64,000 bases of DNA from Lachnospiraceae bacterium (GTDB lineage Bacteria; Bacillota; Clostridia; Lachnospirales; Lachnospiraceae). Below, piece by piece: positions 24,790 to 34,388 of the stretch; position 1 is the first letter of the stretch, and each line of letters opens with the position of its first letter. The notes under the pieces are model-generated. The model made no database searches and was not told the origin of the DNA. It was given only the letters and a program-made list of their open reading frames with translations. The position numbers were made by a program, and so were the translations under genes. The DNA is taken from assembly GCA_902363555.1 (NCBI GenBank), contig CABJAM010000010.1:124001-188000 (forward strand), read 5' to 3'.

Positions 24790-26391
24790 ATGAAAAAGAT
24801 CGTGAGTCTTTTACTGTGTGTTGTTATGGTTATGGGTCTGGTGGCTTGTGGGAACGGAAATAGTTCGTCAACCACAACAGCAGGAAAAGAAACAGAGAAA
24901 AAGAGTGCTGAGACAAGTACGATTGCAGAAGGCATGAGTGATGACGGTGGAACTGTTGGAACAAATACAGATGATTCCGGGGCGACGGCTTCCGCCATCG
25001 ATTTTGATGAGGAACCCTATACACTGAATGTCTGCTATGCGGTAACAGGACAGGCACAGCCTGACTTAGCCATGGTTGAAGAAAAACTTAATGAAATTAC
25101 CTTAAAAGAGATTAATGCAAAGGTGAAGCTTGAGGCAGTGAGCCTGTTCAGTATGGCAAATGTCTATGCACTCAAAGCTTCAGGTCAGGAGAAAAATGAC
25201 CTGATGTTATTATTCCCCGGATCACAGTATCTGACAAGTTTTGCCAACAGCAATTTGATCATGCCTGTGGAGGAATATGTGGATCAGTGGGGAACTTCTT
25301 TAAAAGAAGGGCTGGGAGATATAATGTTGGCCGGGCAGTATAAAGGACATCAGTACGCTATACCGCAAAATCAGGAAACGAGGAAAAGTGCATGGGGTGT
25401 TAAACTGGCCAATGATTTGTGTGAGAAATATAATATAAATCCAGAAGAAATTAAAACACTTGATGATTTGGAAGCTGTTTTTGCAATTATAAAAGAAAAT
25501 GAACCGAATATTACAGTATTAATGCCTGAAACAACAGGACAAGGTATTGCTGGAAGTTTAATTGATTATTTTGATACATGCGGTACTGGTGGCGGCATTT
25601 TACAAGTACAAGAAAATGGTGATTTGAAAATTGTCAATCAGCTGGATGACCCTGAGTATGTAAAAATGTGCGAGAGGGTACATGAATGGTATGAAAAAGG
25701 ATATATATCAAAGGATGTATTGACGAGTCAGGAGGACGGTAATCAATCACTTCAGTCAGGCAAGTGTTTTGCATTGGCGGCATCATCAATCGGAGGACCA
25801 ATGGGTGATAAATACAGTACATGGGTAGTTCTCAATGAGAAAAAACCATTGCTGACAACTACGGATGAGCAACTGCTATTATGGACTGTGGCTTCCAGCT
25901 GCCAGCGCCCGGAAAAAGCAGTACAGTTTATAAATTTATGCTTTGAAAGTTCTGAAATTTCAAACCTAATGCGTTTTGGTGTGGAAAATGTCCATTATAC
26001 AGTTCTTGAAAATGGTTCTGTTAATACGGATAATAATGCAGGATGGCAAAATTGGTGGGGGATGTTTGGCGATTTTAATAAACGATATATTTCAGAGAGT
26101 GACCTTTCTGTTGCTGGAATGGATAATGTAGACGACTATAAGAAGATGGTTGCTGATTGGGAAATTGAGGTATCCCCTGCCTATGGATTCAACTTTAATC
26201 CGGAAAATGTAAAGACTCAGATTGCAGCGTGTGATGCTGTCAATAACGAATACATGCTTACCGTTCTTAATGGTACGGTAGACCCGGCAACTGAAATTGA
26301 AAAATGGGCTAAAAAATTAGATGAAGCCGGTCTGGGTGATGTTATTGCTGAAAAACAGGAACAGCTGGACGAATGGCTTGCAGCTAAATAA
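24790..26391 (+). CDS. ABC transporter substrate-binding lipoprotein (module B, receptor 3)
   Basis: A 533-residue lipoprotein receptor. The signal ends LVACGN (Cys about 20) and is followed by a low-complexity Ser/Thr/Glu linker. The conserved body starts at EEPYTLNVCYAV and the DUF3502-type end is GFNFNPENVKTQIAACDA, then QEQLDEWLAAK. AAAGGAGGAG precedes ATG 24790. It is the receptor of the transporter formed with the two following permeases. It is nearly collinear with the receptors at 14830 and 58491. Confidence 0.92.
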   Translation: MKKIVSLLLCVVMVMGLVACGNGNSSSTTTAGKETEKKSAETSTIAEGMSDDGGTVGTNTDDSGATASAIDFDEEPYTLNVCYAVTGQAQPDLAMVEEKLNEITLKEINAKVKLEAVSLFSMANVYALKASGQEKNDLMLLFPGSQYLTSFANSNLIMPVEEYVDQWGTSLKEGLGDIMLAGQYKGHQYAIPQNQETRKSAWGVKLANDLCEKYNINPEEIKTLDDLEAVFAIIKENEPNITVLMPETTGQGIAGSLIDYFDTCGTGGGILQVQENGDLKIVNQLDDPEYVKMCERVHEWYEKGYISKDVLTSQEDGNQSLQSGKCFALAASSIGGPMGDKYSTWVVLNEKKPLLTTTDEQLLLWTVASSCQRPEKAVQFINLCFESSEISNLMRFGVENVHYTVLENGSVNTDNNAGWQNWWGMFGDFNKRYISESDLSVAGMDNVDDYKKMVADWEIEVSPAYGFNFNPENVKTQIAACDAVNNEYMLTVLNGTVDPATEIEKWAKKLDEAGLGDVIAEKQEQLDEWLAAK

Positions 26392-26422
26392 CAGTCAGTA
26401 ATAATATGATTTGTAAAAATGT

Positions 26423-26454
26423 CGGCGGCAAGTCAGGATTATCTGCTTGCCGCC
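26423..26454 (+). terminator. GC-rich hairpin between receptor and permease genes (module B)
   Basis: CGGCGGCAAG pairs perfectly with CTTGCCGCCG around a 12-base loop. No clear T run follows, so an mRNA-stabilising or processing hairpin protecting the receptor message is as likely as termination. Comparable hairpins occur at the same place in modules A and C. Confidence 0.6.
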
Positions 26455-26521
26455 GCTGGTTTAAGACTATGAGTGCAACACTTATGGTTAATTCTTTAAA
26501 TAAGAACTAGGAGGTAAAATA

Positions 26522-27487
26522 GTGGAAAAACATCAATCAAAGCAGGAACAGGCCCAATCTGCAATCGCAATACCCCGGCAGAAACGGAAATGGAAAAAGT
26601 ATATTCCGCTGTATATGATGGCGTTGCCGGCCCTGGCCTATCTTTTTATAAATAATTATATGCCTCTGTATGGAATGCAGCTGGCTTTTAGGGAACTGGA
26701 TTACAGTAAAGGGATTTTTAGCGGAAAATTTGTAGGCCTAAAGAATTTTAAATTTCTTTTTTCAACAGATGATGCATGGGTGATGACGAGGAATACAGTT
26801 TTATATAATCTGCTGTTTATTGTTGCTGGTCTGGTGTTTGGTCTTACAATAGCTATTCTTTTCAACGAGATTCGGTGTAAGCTGGCTTCCAAATTTTATC
26901 AGTCCGCATTATTAATTCCCTATTTTATGAGTATGGTTATAGTCAGTTATCTGGGGTTTGCATTTCTTAGCAGCGAAACTGGATTTATCAACAATACTTT
27001 GTTGAAATTTTTTGGAGCTGACCCTGTTGCGTGGTATTCGGAACCGAAGTTCTGGCCTTTTATATTACTGTTTATCAATATATGGAAGGGGATGGGGTAT
27101 AGCCTTTTGATGTATACAGCACGGCTTCTGGCTATTGATTCAACTTATTATGAGGCTGCTACTGTGGACGGCGCTTCAAAATGGCAGAAAATCCGTTTTA
27201 TAACCCTGCCATTGCTAAAACCTGTGATAATTATGATGACAACGTTATCTATCGGGCGTATGTTCTATTCCGACTTTGGGCTGTTTTACCAGATACCTAT
27301 GAATTCGCCAACCTTATATTCCGTAACAAATACCATTGATGTATTCTCATTTAGGGCTTTAATGAAGCTGGGAGATATAACTATGTCATCGGCTACGGGC
27401 GTTTATCAGTCAGTTGTTGGCTTTGTGCTGATTTTAATTGCTAATTTTATTATCCGTAAATTTAGTAGGGATAATGCATTATTTTAA
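26522..27487 (+). CDS. ABC sugar permease, LplB-type (module B)
   Basis: A 321-residue permease with a GTG start preceded by AGGAGG. A basic 20-residue N terminus leads into six membrane segments. YIPLYMMALPALAYLFINNY and the EAA loop EAATVDGASKWQKIRF mark the CUT1 family. It is nearly identical in plan to the permease at 60177 (shared AFRELDYSKGIF, NEIRCKLASKFYQSA). Its partner is the permease at 27502. Confidence 0.92.
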   Translation: MEKHQSKQEQAQSAIAIPRQKRKWKKYIPLYMMALPALAYLFINNYMPLYGMQLAFRELDYSKGIFSGKFVGLKNFKFLFSTDDAWVMTRNTVLYNLLFIVAGLVFGLTIAILFNEIRCKLASKFYQSALLIPYFMSMVIVSYLGFAFLSSETGFINNTLLKFFGADPVAWYSEPKFWPFILLFINIWKGMGYSLLMYTARLLAIDSTYYEAATVDGASKWQKIRFITLPLLKPVIIMMTTLSIGRMFYSDFGLFYQIPMNSPTLYSVTNTIDVFSFRALMKLGDITMSSATGVYQSVVGFVLILIANFIIRKFSRDNALF

Positions 27488-27501
27488 GGAGGGAGACACC
27501 T

Positions 27502-28389
27502 ATGATTACAAAAAGTGATAAGCGATGGGGGATTACAGGCCATATTGTTATGATTATTTTGGCTGTCCTTGCTCTGGCTCCCTTTATTCTGCTTGTGATT
27601 GCATCATTTACAGAAGAGAGTGCAGCCATCCGCAATGGTTATAGTTATATACCGGAGGCATGGTCACTGGATGCCTACCGCTACATATTTGACCAATGGG
27701 CAACCATTGGACGCAGCTATCTCGTAACCATCTTTGTGACGGCTGTAGGTACTACAATCAGTGTTATTATATCAGCTATGCTGGCTTATGTAGTCAGCCG
27801 GAAAGAATTACCAGGACGTACAATTCTTCTTTTTGCCCTGACTTTTACTATGTTATTTAATGGTGGACTTACCTCTACCTATATCACCTATACACAGATT
27901 TTCCATATAAAAAACACGATTTTAGGCCTGATGGTACCCGGCCTTTTGATGAACGCCTATAACGTTATGATGTTTCGTAATTATTTTGAGACGACCATTC
28001 CAGGCGCTCTTATGGAGGCGGCTCAGATTGACGGCGCGAAAGAAACGACGATTTTTTTTAAGGTGGTCGTCCCTTTATCTCTGCCAATGGTGGCGACAGT
28101 GGGGCTTACAGTGGCGCTGATGTACTGGAACGATTGGACCAATGGTCTTTACTATCTGTCTACAGACAGTAAGCTCCAATCGATACAAACACTTCTCAAC
28201 AATATGAATGAAAATATAAAGTTTCTGCAGCAAAACAATGTTGGCAGCACATTCTCATCCTTGGATATGCCATCGACAACCATACGAATGGCCATTGCTG
28301 TGGTGGGCATACTTCCCATTTTGGTTCTGTATCCGTTTTTCCAGAAATGGTTTGTAAAAGGAATGATGTCCGGTGCAATTAAGGGATAG
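27502..28389 (+). CDS. ABC sugar permease, YtcP-type (module B)
   Basis: A 295-residue permease with six membrane segments. The EAA loop is EAAQIDGAKETTIFFKVVVP and the C terminus is FVKGMMSGAIKG. AAGGAGGGAG precedes ATG 27502, 14 bases after the first permease. It has the same length as the module C permease at 61112, and the two align along their whole length. Confidence 0.92.
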   Translation: MITKSDKRWGITGHIVMIILAVLALAPFILLVIASFTEESAAIRNGYSYIPEAWSLDAYRYIFDQWATIGRSYLVTIFVTAVGTTISVIISAMLAYVVSRKELPGRTILLFALTFTMLFNGGLTSTYITYTQIFHIKNTILGLMVPGLLMNAYNVMMFRNYFETTIPGALMEAAQIDGAKETTIFFKVVVPLSLPMVATVGLTVALMYWNDWTNGLYYLSTDSKLQSIQTLLNNMNENIKFLQQNNVGSTFSSLDMPSTTIRMAIAVVGILPILVLYPFFQKWFVKGMMSGAIKG

Positions 28390-28419
28390 TCATAGGGAAT
28401 GACCGGGAAGGAGCCGAAA

Positions 28420-29034
28420 ATGACTCATTTTTTCAGTATTGATAATGCATTTTTTCGTATTATGACAAAGGTGTTCTATATTTGTGTGTTAAGCCTGTTG
28501 TGGTTGATATGCTCCATTCCAGTTGTGACCATCGGCGCTGCTAATTCGGCGCTCAATGCGGTAATGCTGCGGATGGTCAGGGATGAGGACGGGTACGTCA
28601 TCCGGACCTACTTCAAAGCTTTTCGGGAAAACTTCCGGCACAGTACGGCTATTTGGCTGATTTTGCTGATGGTGGGCGTTATTCTGAGCAGCGACGTGTA
28701 CTTTTTTTTGCAAATAGGTAATCCGGTGTTCTGGGTTGCCGCTGCGGTCTTTTTTACCGCATTGATTGTATTACTCCTGTTTTTCATGGTTGCCTTCCAT
28801 TATCTTGTATGGTTTGATAACCCACTGAAAATAACTGTGATGAATTCCTTCCGCACGGCTCTCGGATATCTGCCTTACAGCGTGGCGTTACTCGTATTAT
28901 TTGCCGCCATAGTTTACGGCATATACGCATCGGCGCCGTTGATGATTGTATTTACGTTTTTTGGCGCGGGAATTTATTCTTATATAGCCGCCTATTTGTG
29001 GCGGCGTGTATTTGACCGATTAGCACAGGAATAG
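28420..29034 (+). CDS. YesL-family membrane protein (DUF624) (module B)
   Basis: A 204-residue membrane protein with about five hydrophobic segments. IDNAFFRIMTK at the N terminus and WLICSIPVVTIGAAN, SAPLMIVFTFFGAGIYSY and YLWRRVF are typical of the YesL/DUF624 family. In Bacillus subtilis a yesL gene lies in the rhamnogalacturonan operon beside yesMN and the yesOPQ transporter; its function is not established. AAGGAG six bases before ATG 28420, and homology to the module C protein, support this start over 28399. Confidence 0.85.
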   Translation: MTHFFSIDNAFFRIMTKVFYICVLSLLWLICSIPVVTIGAANSALNAVMLRMVRDEDGYVIRTYFKAFRENFRHSTAIWLILLMVGVILSSDVYFFLQIGNPVFWVAAAVFFTALIVLLLFFMVAFHYLVWFDNPLKITVMNSFRTALGYLPYSVALLVLFAAIVYGIYASAPLMIVFTFFGAGIYSYIAAYLWRRVFDRLAQE

Positions 29035-29074
29035 AGCTTGTTGAAACCATGATTTTTATAGGAGGGTTATATTT

Positions 29075-31633
29075 ATGATAAAAGAAAGATGGAACCAAGA
29101 GTGGAAGGTATCCAGAGCCGGAGAGAGCCCTATGATGGCGGCAGTCAACGGCAGCGCTTCCGGAGAGACTCTGGTCACACTGCCTCATGACGCAATGATC
29201 CATGAGAAACGGACGCCGTCTACGAGGAATCAGCATCAGACTGGTTTTTATCCGGGCGGCGCATATATATACACAAAGGTTTTTGACGTACCCATGGAAT
29301 GGAAGGAGCGAACCGTCCATCTGGAGTTTGAGGGTATATACATGAATTCCATGGTTTATATCAATGGAGATTATGCAGGGGGGCACCCGTTTGGTTATAC
29401 GAATTTTTACATTTGTGCTGATGATTTTCTGAAATATGGCCAGAGTAACGAAATACGTGTCATAGCCAATAATAGCGCCGAAGAGAATAGCCGCTGGTAT
29501 TCAGGCAGCGGTATTTATCGTAATGTCAACATAATGATTGGTAATCGACTGCACATCAAAGAGGATGGCGTGCGCATATCTACACCGGAAGTTTCGGACG
29601 ATACGGCTGTGGTACAGATTGAGATTTGCATGGAGAATATGGGCTTACAAAGTCAAAAAGTCAACCTTGAAACGAAGCTTTCGGATGCTGCAGGCCATAC
29701 CGTTGCCGTGAATCGTATGCCTGTTACTATATTTGCCGGGGAGACAACGACCTGCCGTCAGCGCATTGTGGTGGATAATCCGCTGCTTTGGAGCTGTGAG
29801 GAACCAAATCTTTATACGTGTAATATCCGGCTTGTGGAAATTTCGGACAAAACGGCCATAGGTGATTTTGTTACAGATGAGTTCTTAGATAATTTTGGTA
29901 TACGGACTCTGGCGTTAGATTCTCATCGGGGGCTTCGCATCAACGGCCGGGAAGTAAAGCTCAGAGGGGCATGTATTCATCACGATAACGGGATAATTGG
30001 CGCATGTACTTTGGAAAAGGCTGAGCTTAGGCGTTGCCGTCAGCTAAAGGCGGCGGGCTTTAACTGCATTCGCAGTGCTCATCACCCTTTGAGCAGAGCT
30101 ATGTTGGAGGCTTGCGACCGGGAAGGGATGCTTGTATTGGATGAATTGTCGGATTGCTGGACCCGGAGCAAAAATAACAATGACTATGCACAGAATTTTT
30201 CGGATTACTGGGAATTTGACGCAGAGCAGTTGGTTGCGAAGGATTTTAATCATCCTTCGGTGATTATGTACATTACAGGAAATGAGATTCAGGAAGCCGG
30301 AACTGCTAAAGGCGCCCAGCTTAACCGGCGCATTACGGAAAAATTTCACATGATGGATCATACCCGTTATGTAACCGTGGCCATCAACGGCCTTTTGGCG
30401 GCAATGGATCGCATGGGCGAAATCATGTGCTCTATTATGGGTATTAGTATGGAGGAAATGATACAGATGCAAGCAGCCGCGGCCAGTTCCTTAACGGATG
30501 CGCCAGATATTACCGATGGACAGTCACAGGCGTCCTCCAGTGCTGGTTCAGATGAAGCTAATGGCATGACGGATCTCATGCTTGGCCCCATGGCGGATGC
30601 TTTTGCCGCCAATGAGATTATGACTGATATCCTGGAAGAATTTGCTTGTGTTACAGACTTGGTAGGCTATAATTATCTGACTGCCCGCCATGTGATGGAA
30701 CATGCAATGTATCCGGATCGGGTGATTTTGGGAACGGAGACGCTTCCGGCGGATATTGTGCGGCTTTGGAAAATCGTTCGTGAAAATCCCCATGTCATTG
30801 GCGATATGACCTGGACCGGTTATGACTACCTGGGGGAGGCTGGCGCCTATGTTTATTACTATGATGGCCGCCATGGATTTATGCCTAATTGGCCGATCAG
30901 CGTGTCCTATGCGGGAGATATTGATATCACAGGATACCGTCGGCCCATGAGCTATTTCAGGGAAATTGTCTATGGTCTTCGTAAAGCGCCCTATATCGCA
31001 GTAGAGCGGTTGAATCATTACGGGGAGACGCCTGCAAAGACGGCCTGGATGTGGAAAGACGAGATTGCCAGCTGGACTTGGAGCGGTTATGAAGGAAAAC
31101 CTGCGGTTGTCAACGTCTATTCCAATGCAGATTTCGTTGAGCTTTTTATTAATGAAAAATCCCAAGGGTGCAAGCCGGCTGGTGAAGATGCCGGTTATAT
31201 GGCGTCATTTGAGACTGTCTACGAACCTGGCTGTATAAGAGCGGTCAGCTATGGAGCTGATGGCGGATGTGACATTTGTGAGCTTTCAACAGCATCGGAA
31301 TCATTGGCGCTGTGCGTTGAAGCAGATACCACAGTGCTGGCGGCCGATGGCGCGGACTTGGCTTATGTGATGGTATGTCTGATTGATACCCAGGGAAATA
31401 TTAACCGACAGGTCGTTAAAGAAGTGAGTGTTCATGTGGAAGGGGCCGGAACACTTCAGGGTTTTGGGAGTGCTGATCCATGTACTGAAAATTATTATGA
31501 TCATACGACATGGGAGACTTATGACGGCCAATTGCTGGCTGTTATCCGCGCAGGCAATAGGAGCGGTAAGATTAGTGTTGTTTTTACTGCTGAAGGGCTT
31601 CCTGAAAGTAAAATTGAATTGGAGGTAAAATAG
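29075..31633 (+). CDS. GH2 glycosidase (beta-galactosidase/glucuronidase family)
   Basis: An 852-residue intracellular enzyme. The GH2 sugar-binding domain is at about 1-165 (TLPHDAM, GIYMNSMVYINGDYAGGHPFGY), the Ig-like domain at about 170-285, and the barrel at about 285-620 with AHHPLSRAMLEACD. The acid/base is Glu404 in TGNEIQ, and the nucleophile is probably Glu555 in LGTETLPA. Two more beta domains follow. A Ser/Ala/Met-rich insertion (about 455-515), with SSSAGSDEANG, is unusual and interrupts the barrel between the two catalytic Glu. AGGAGG precedes the ATG. The exact sugar (beta-galactose, beta-glucuronate or an arabinose form) is not clear. Confidence 0.88.
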   Translation: MIKERWNQEWKVSRAGESPMMAAVNGSASGETLVTLPHDAMIHEKRTPSTRNQHQTGFYPGGAYIYTKVFDVPMEWKERTVHLEFEGIYMNSMVYINGDYAGGHPFGYTNFYICADDFLKYGQSNEIRVIANNSAEENSRWYSGSGIYRNVNIMIGNRLHIKEDGVRISTPEVSDDTAVVQIEICMENMGLQSQKVNLETKLSDAAGHTVAVNRMPVTIFAGETTTCRQRIVVDNPLLWSCEEPNLYTCNIRLVEISDKTAIGDFVTDEFLDNFGIRTLALDSHRGLRINGREVKLRGACIHHDNGIIGACTLEKAELRRCRQLKAAGFNCIRSAHHPLSRAMLEACDREGMLVLDELSDCWTRSKNNNDYAQNFSDYWEFDAEQLVAKDFNHPSVIMYITGNEIQEAGTAKGAQLNRRITEKFHMMDHTRYVTVAINGLLAAMDRMGEIMCSIMGISMEEMIQMQAAAASSLTDAPDITDGQSQASSSAGSDEANGMTDLMLGPMADAFAANEIMTDILEEFACVTDLVGYNYLTARHVMEHAMYPDRVILGTETLPADIVRLWKIVRENPHVIGDMTWTGYDYLGEAGAYVYYYDGRHGFMPNWPISVSYAGDIDITGYRRPMSYFREIVYGLRKAPYIAVERLNHYGETPAKTAWMWKDEIASWTWSGYEGKPAVVNVYSNADFVELFINEKSQGCKPAGEDAGYMASFETVYEPGCIRAVSYGADGGCDICELSTASESLALCVEADTTVLAADGADLAYVMVCLIDTQGNINRQVVKEVSVHVEGAGTLQGFGSADPCTENYYDHTTWETYDGQLLAVIRAGNRSGKISVVFTAEGLPESKIELEVK

Positions 31634-31636
31634 ATG

Positions 31637-33478
31637 ATGAACTATTATTGTAATCCGATGAACCTGGAGTATCGTTATCAATTTTTTAAGCTGCAGGCGG
31701 ATGGTCGGTTGCTGAATCAAACAAGTGTTGATCAGGATACGGGATTGTGTGAGGGGCATCGCGAGGCCGCCGATCCGTCGTTAGTCCATTTTAAAGGGAA
31801 ATATTATATGTTTCCATCGGTAACTGCTGGCTTTTTCACAAGCGAAAATCTGTTGGACTGGGAATTCCATAAATTTGTAAATCCGATGCCCATATATGAC
31901 TATGCGCCAGATGTACGTGCTGTTGGAGATTATCTTTACTTCAGCGCTTCCAGTATGGTGAAGAATTGTTCGTTTTTCAGGACAAAGAATCCGGAGACGG
32001 AGCCTTTTGAGGAAATACCGGGTACATTTCCTTTCTGGGACCCAAACCTATTCGTGGATGATGACGGACGTTTCTTCTTTTACTGGGGGTGCTCCAATGT
32101 GACGCCTATTTATGGTGTGGAGCTGGAACCGGCGACAATGAAGCCGCTGGGCATGCCGTTGGAACTGATACATTCTAATGCTGAGGACCGGGGCTATGAG
32201 CGCAATGGTGAGGACCATATCGCACCAAAGACTCAGGAGGAGATAGATACGGATGTGGCTGCTCTTATGGCGGCCCAGTCGGAGCTTGCTCAGATTCCGG
32301 ATGAACAAAAAAAACTGCTCTTTGCCAGCATGGGGAATGACCCATATTTGGAAGGCGCCTGGATGACTAAATATCAGGGGAAATACTACCTTCAGTATGC
32401 TATTCCCGGTACTCAGCACAATGTATATAATGATGGCGTTTATGTGGGGGTGAGTCCTCTCGGCCCATTTGTTCCGGCGAGAAATAATCCTTACTCCTAT
32501 AAACCGGGCGGTTTTATCACCGGTGCTGGTCATGGCTCCACTTTGGAGGCTGTGGATGGCCGTATCTGGCATATAGCATCTATGAGGATTAGCAAGAACC
32601 ATAGCTTTGAGCGCAGACTGGGCCTGTGGAAAGCTGGCTTTGACAAGGACGGCGAGCTTTACTGTGACCAACGCTACGGTGACTGGCCTATGTCTATGGA
32701 TGCCGCTCCCTGGAAGAAGCCTGAATGGATGCTGCTTTCCTATAAAAAGGCAGTTAGCGCTTCCTCCGGTACCGGAGCTGAAAATGCTGTTGATGAAGAT
32801 ATTCGCACATGGTGGCGGGCTGCGGATGCAAAACAGGGCCAGTGGATACAGGTGGATTTGGGTGAGGTAAAAGATGTCAATGCCGTACAGATCAACTTCG
32901 CCGATCAGGATCTTAGAAAGTTTTTACCGGGGGATACTGAATTTTTCTTTGATATGCAAAGCTACCGTTATATGGATGAAGATAAACAGCCTACCCAGTG
33001 GGTCCTTGAAGGCTCCATAGATGGTGAGAGTTACCAGGTCCTTGTGGATAAATCCCATGTGGAAACAGACTTGGCCCATGACTTTTTAGTATGGGAAGAG
33101 GGCATCCGTCTGCGCTATATTCGCTTGAACATAATACATTTGCCTTATGAACAGATTCCGTGTGTCAGCGGTCTGCGGGTGTTTGGTAAAGGGAATACCT
33201 CTATGCCGGAGCAGGTGCGTAATTTGCAGGTCCAACTGGACGGAGCGCTGGATATGGATGTGTCCTGGGAAGATGGTGCATTGGAAGGAGAGAATCAAGC
33301 CACAGGTTATAATATTCTCTGGGGTTATGCTGCAGATAAATTGTATCATAGTTGTATGGTTTTTGGACAAAGAAAACGGCGTATTGGTGCACTTATAAAG
33401 GGTGATCCGGTGTATGTCCGGGTGGATGCTTTTAATGAAATGGGAATTACGGAGGGTGTTGTGGAGAGGGTTCGTTAA
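31637..33478 (+). CDS. GH43 glycosidase with F5/8C-like and fibronectin-like domains (module B)
   Basis: A 613-residue GH43 five-blade propeller enzyme. The base is Asp46 in EAADPSL, the helper Asp is in FWDPNLF (about 135), and the acid Glu is in YLEGAWM (about 238). A GHGSTLE block comes near 300. A discoidin/F5-8C-like carbohydrate-binding domain follows (about 370-515; WWRAADAKQGQWIQVDLGEV), then a fibronectin-like end. GGAGG inside the last codons of the GH2 gene serves as ribosome site; the GH2 stop and ATG 31634 are adjacent. ATG 31637 is preferred by comparison with the module C copy (MNYYCNP). Expected activity is on arabinose, xylose or galactose side chains. Confidence 0.88.
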   Translation: MNYYCNPMNLEYRYQFFKLQADGRLLNQTSVDQDTGLCEGHREAADPSLVHFKGKYYMFPSVTAGFFTSENLLDWEFHKFVNPMPIYDYAPDVRAVGDYLYFSASSMVKNCSFFRTKNPETEPFEEIPGTFPFWDPNLFVDDDGRFFFYWGCSNVTPIYGVELEPATMKPLGMPLELIHSNAEDRGYERNGEDHIAPKTQEEIDTDVAALMAAQSELAQIPDEQKKLLFASMGNDPYLEGAWMTKYQGKYYLQYAIPGTQHNVYNDGVYVGVSPLGPFVPARNNPYSYKPGGFITGAGHGSTLEAVDGRIWHIASMRISKNHSFERRLGLWKAGFDKDGELYCDQRYGDWPMSMDAAPWKKPEWMLLSYKKAVSASSGTGAENAVDEDIRTWWRAADAKQGQWIQVDLGEVKDVNAVQINFADQDLRKFLPGDTEFFFDMQSYRYMDEDKQPTQWVLEGSIDGESYQVLVDKSHVETDLAHDFLVWEEGIRLRYIRLNIIHLPYEQIPCVSGLRVFGKGNTSMPEQVRNLQVQLDGALDMDVSWEDGALEGENQATGYNILWGYAADKLYHSCMVFGQRKRRIGALIKGDPVYVRVDAFNEMGITEGVVERVR

Positions 33479-33583
33479 AACCGTGCTTTGAAGAAATATA
33501 CGAGTTGATATTTAGCCGCTGGTTCCGGAGTATGTAAGAAAAAATGAAATATAAGAAGAACAAAATTCAAGGGGGCGATTTGT

Positions 33584-34357
33584 GTGGAATATAAATTTGA
33601 AAAGCTGGATAACTTTAGAGATTTGGGTAATATTCCGGCAGCGTATGGTAAAAGAACCGCACCAGGAAGACTGCTCCGGTCCGGTGAGTTGAGTCACCTG
33701 ACCAGAGAGGACATACGGATACTTTGTGAGGAATATCATGTAATGAATGTTGTGGATTTAAGAACAGAGAGCGAGCGAATGTCATCCCCAGATTGCGAAA
33801 TACCGGGAACCTGCCATTTGAATCTTGACTTTTTCCCGGGGGAGGCCTCCGAAAAGGGTGACTGCAGTGAAGAACAACTAAATAAAATGCAGAGTGCTGA
33901 GCAAATCCGGAGAAATTTATTAAATTCATATACATCCTTTATTAAGGATGAACCTGTCAGAATGGCATTGTATGAGTTTTTACAAGTGCTGCTTTGTACC
34001 GAGTATGGCGCGACGCTATTTCACTGCTATGCTGGTAAGGATCGGACGGGAATTTCGGCGGCTGTAATTTTGACTGTATTGGGCGTCTCGAAGGATGATA
34101 TTATGAAAGACTATCTTGAGACCAATGTACTCCGTAACGAAACCAATCATGTTATTATCGATTATTTGAGAAATGAGGGGCGTCCGGAAAATGTTCTGAA
34201 TGCTGTGCTTGCCGGACTCTGTGTAGAGCAGATCTATCTGGAGAAGGCTTATGAAATCGCTCAAAGGCTGTATGGCTCTTTTGAAAACTATATTACAAAT
34301 GGGATCGGCTTCGGTAAAGCTGATTGGGAAAAATTACGCGAGAAATATCTTTGTTAA
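33584..34357 (+). CDS. Tyrosine-phosphatase-family protein (Y_phosphatase3 type)
   Basis: A 257-residue protein with the phosphatase signature HCYAGKDRTG: Cys148, six residues to Arg154 (CX5R). The N-terminal block FEKLDNFRDLGNIPAAYGKR and RLLRSGELSHLT is typical of this bacterial tyrosine/lipid-phosphatase family. It starts at GTG 33584 after AAGGGGG. It is placed between GH43 and GH78 genes in the same direction, with about 105 bases before it and 31 after. A role in dephosphorylating a sugar phosphate or a regulatory protein during carbohydrate use is possible; nothing in the sequence decides. Confidence 0.85.
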   Translation: MEYKFEKLDNFRDLGNIPAAYGKRTAPGRLLRSGELSHLTREDIRILCEEYHVMNVVDLRTESERMSSPDCEIPGTCHLNLDFFPGEASEKGDCSEEQLNKMQSAEQIRRNLLNSYTSFIKDEPVRMALYEFLQVLLCTEYGATLFHCYAGKDRTGISAAVILTVLGVSKDDIMKDYLETNVLRNETNHVIIDYLRNEGRPENVLNAVLAGLCVEQIYLEKAYEIAQRLYGSFENYITNGIGFGKADWEKLREKYLC

Positions 34358-34388
34358 AAATTCAATTATATGAGGAGGGAATAGTAGC

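Noticed and set aside
30548..31165. Minus-strand frame of 205 codons inside GH2
   Set aside because: It is antisense to conserved GH2 barrel sequence, with no recognised motifs.
32048..32671. Minus-strand frame of 207 codons inside GH43
   Set aside because: It is antisense to the catalytic propeller of a well-supported GH43 and is a composition effect.
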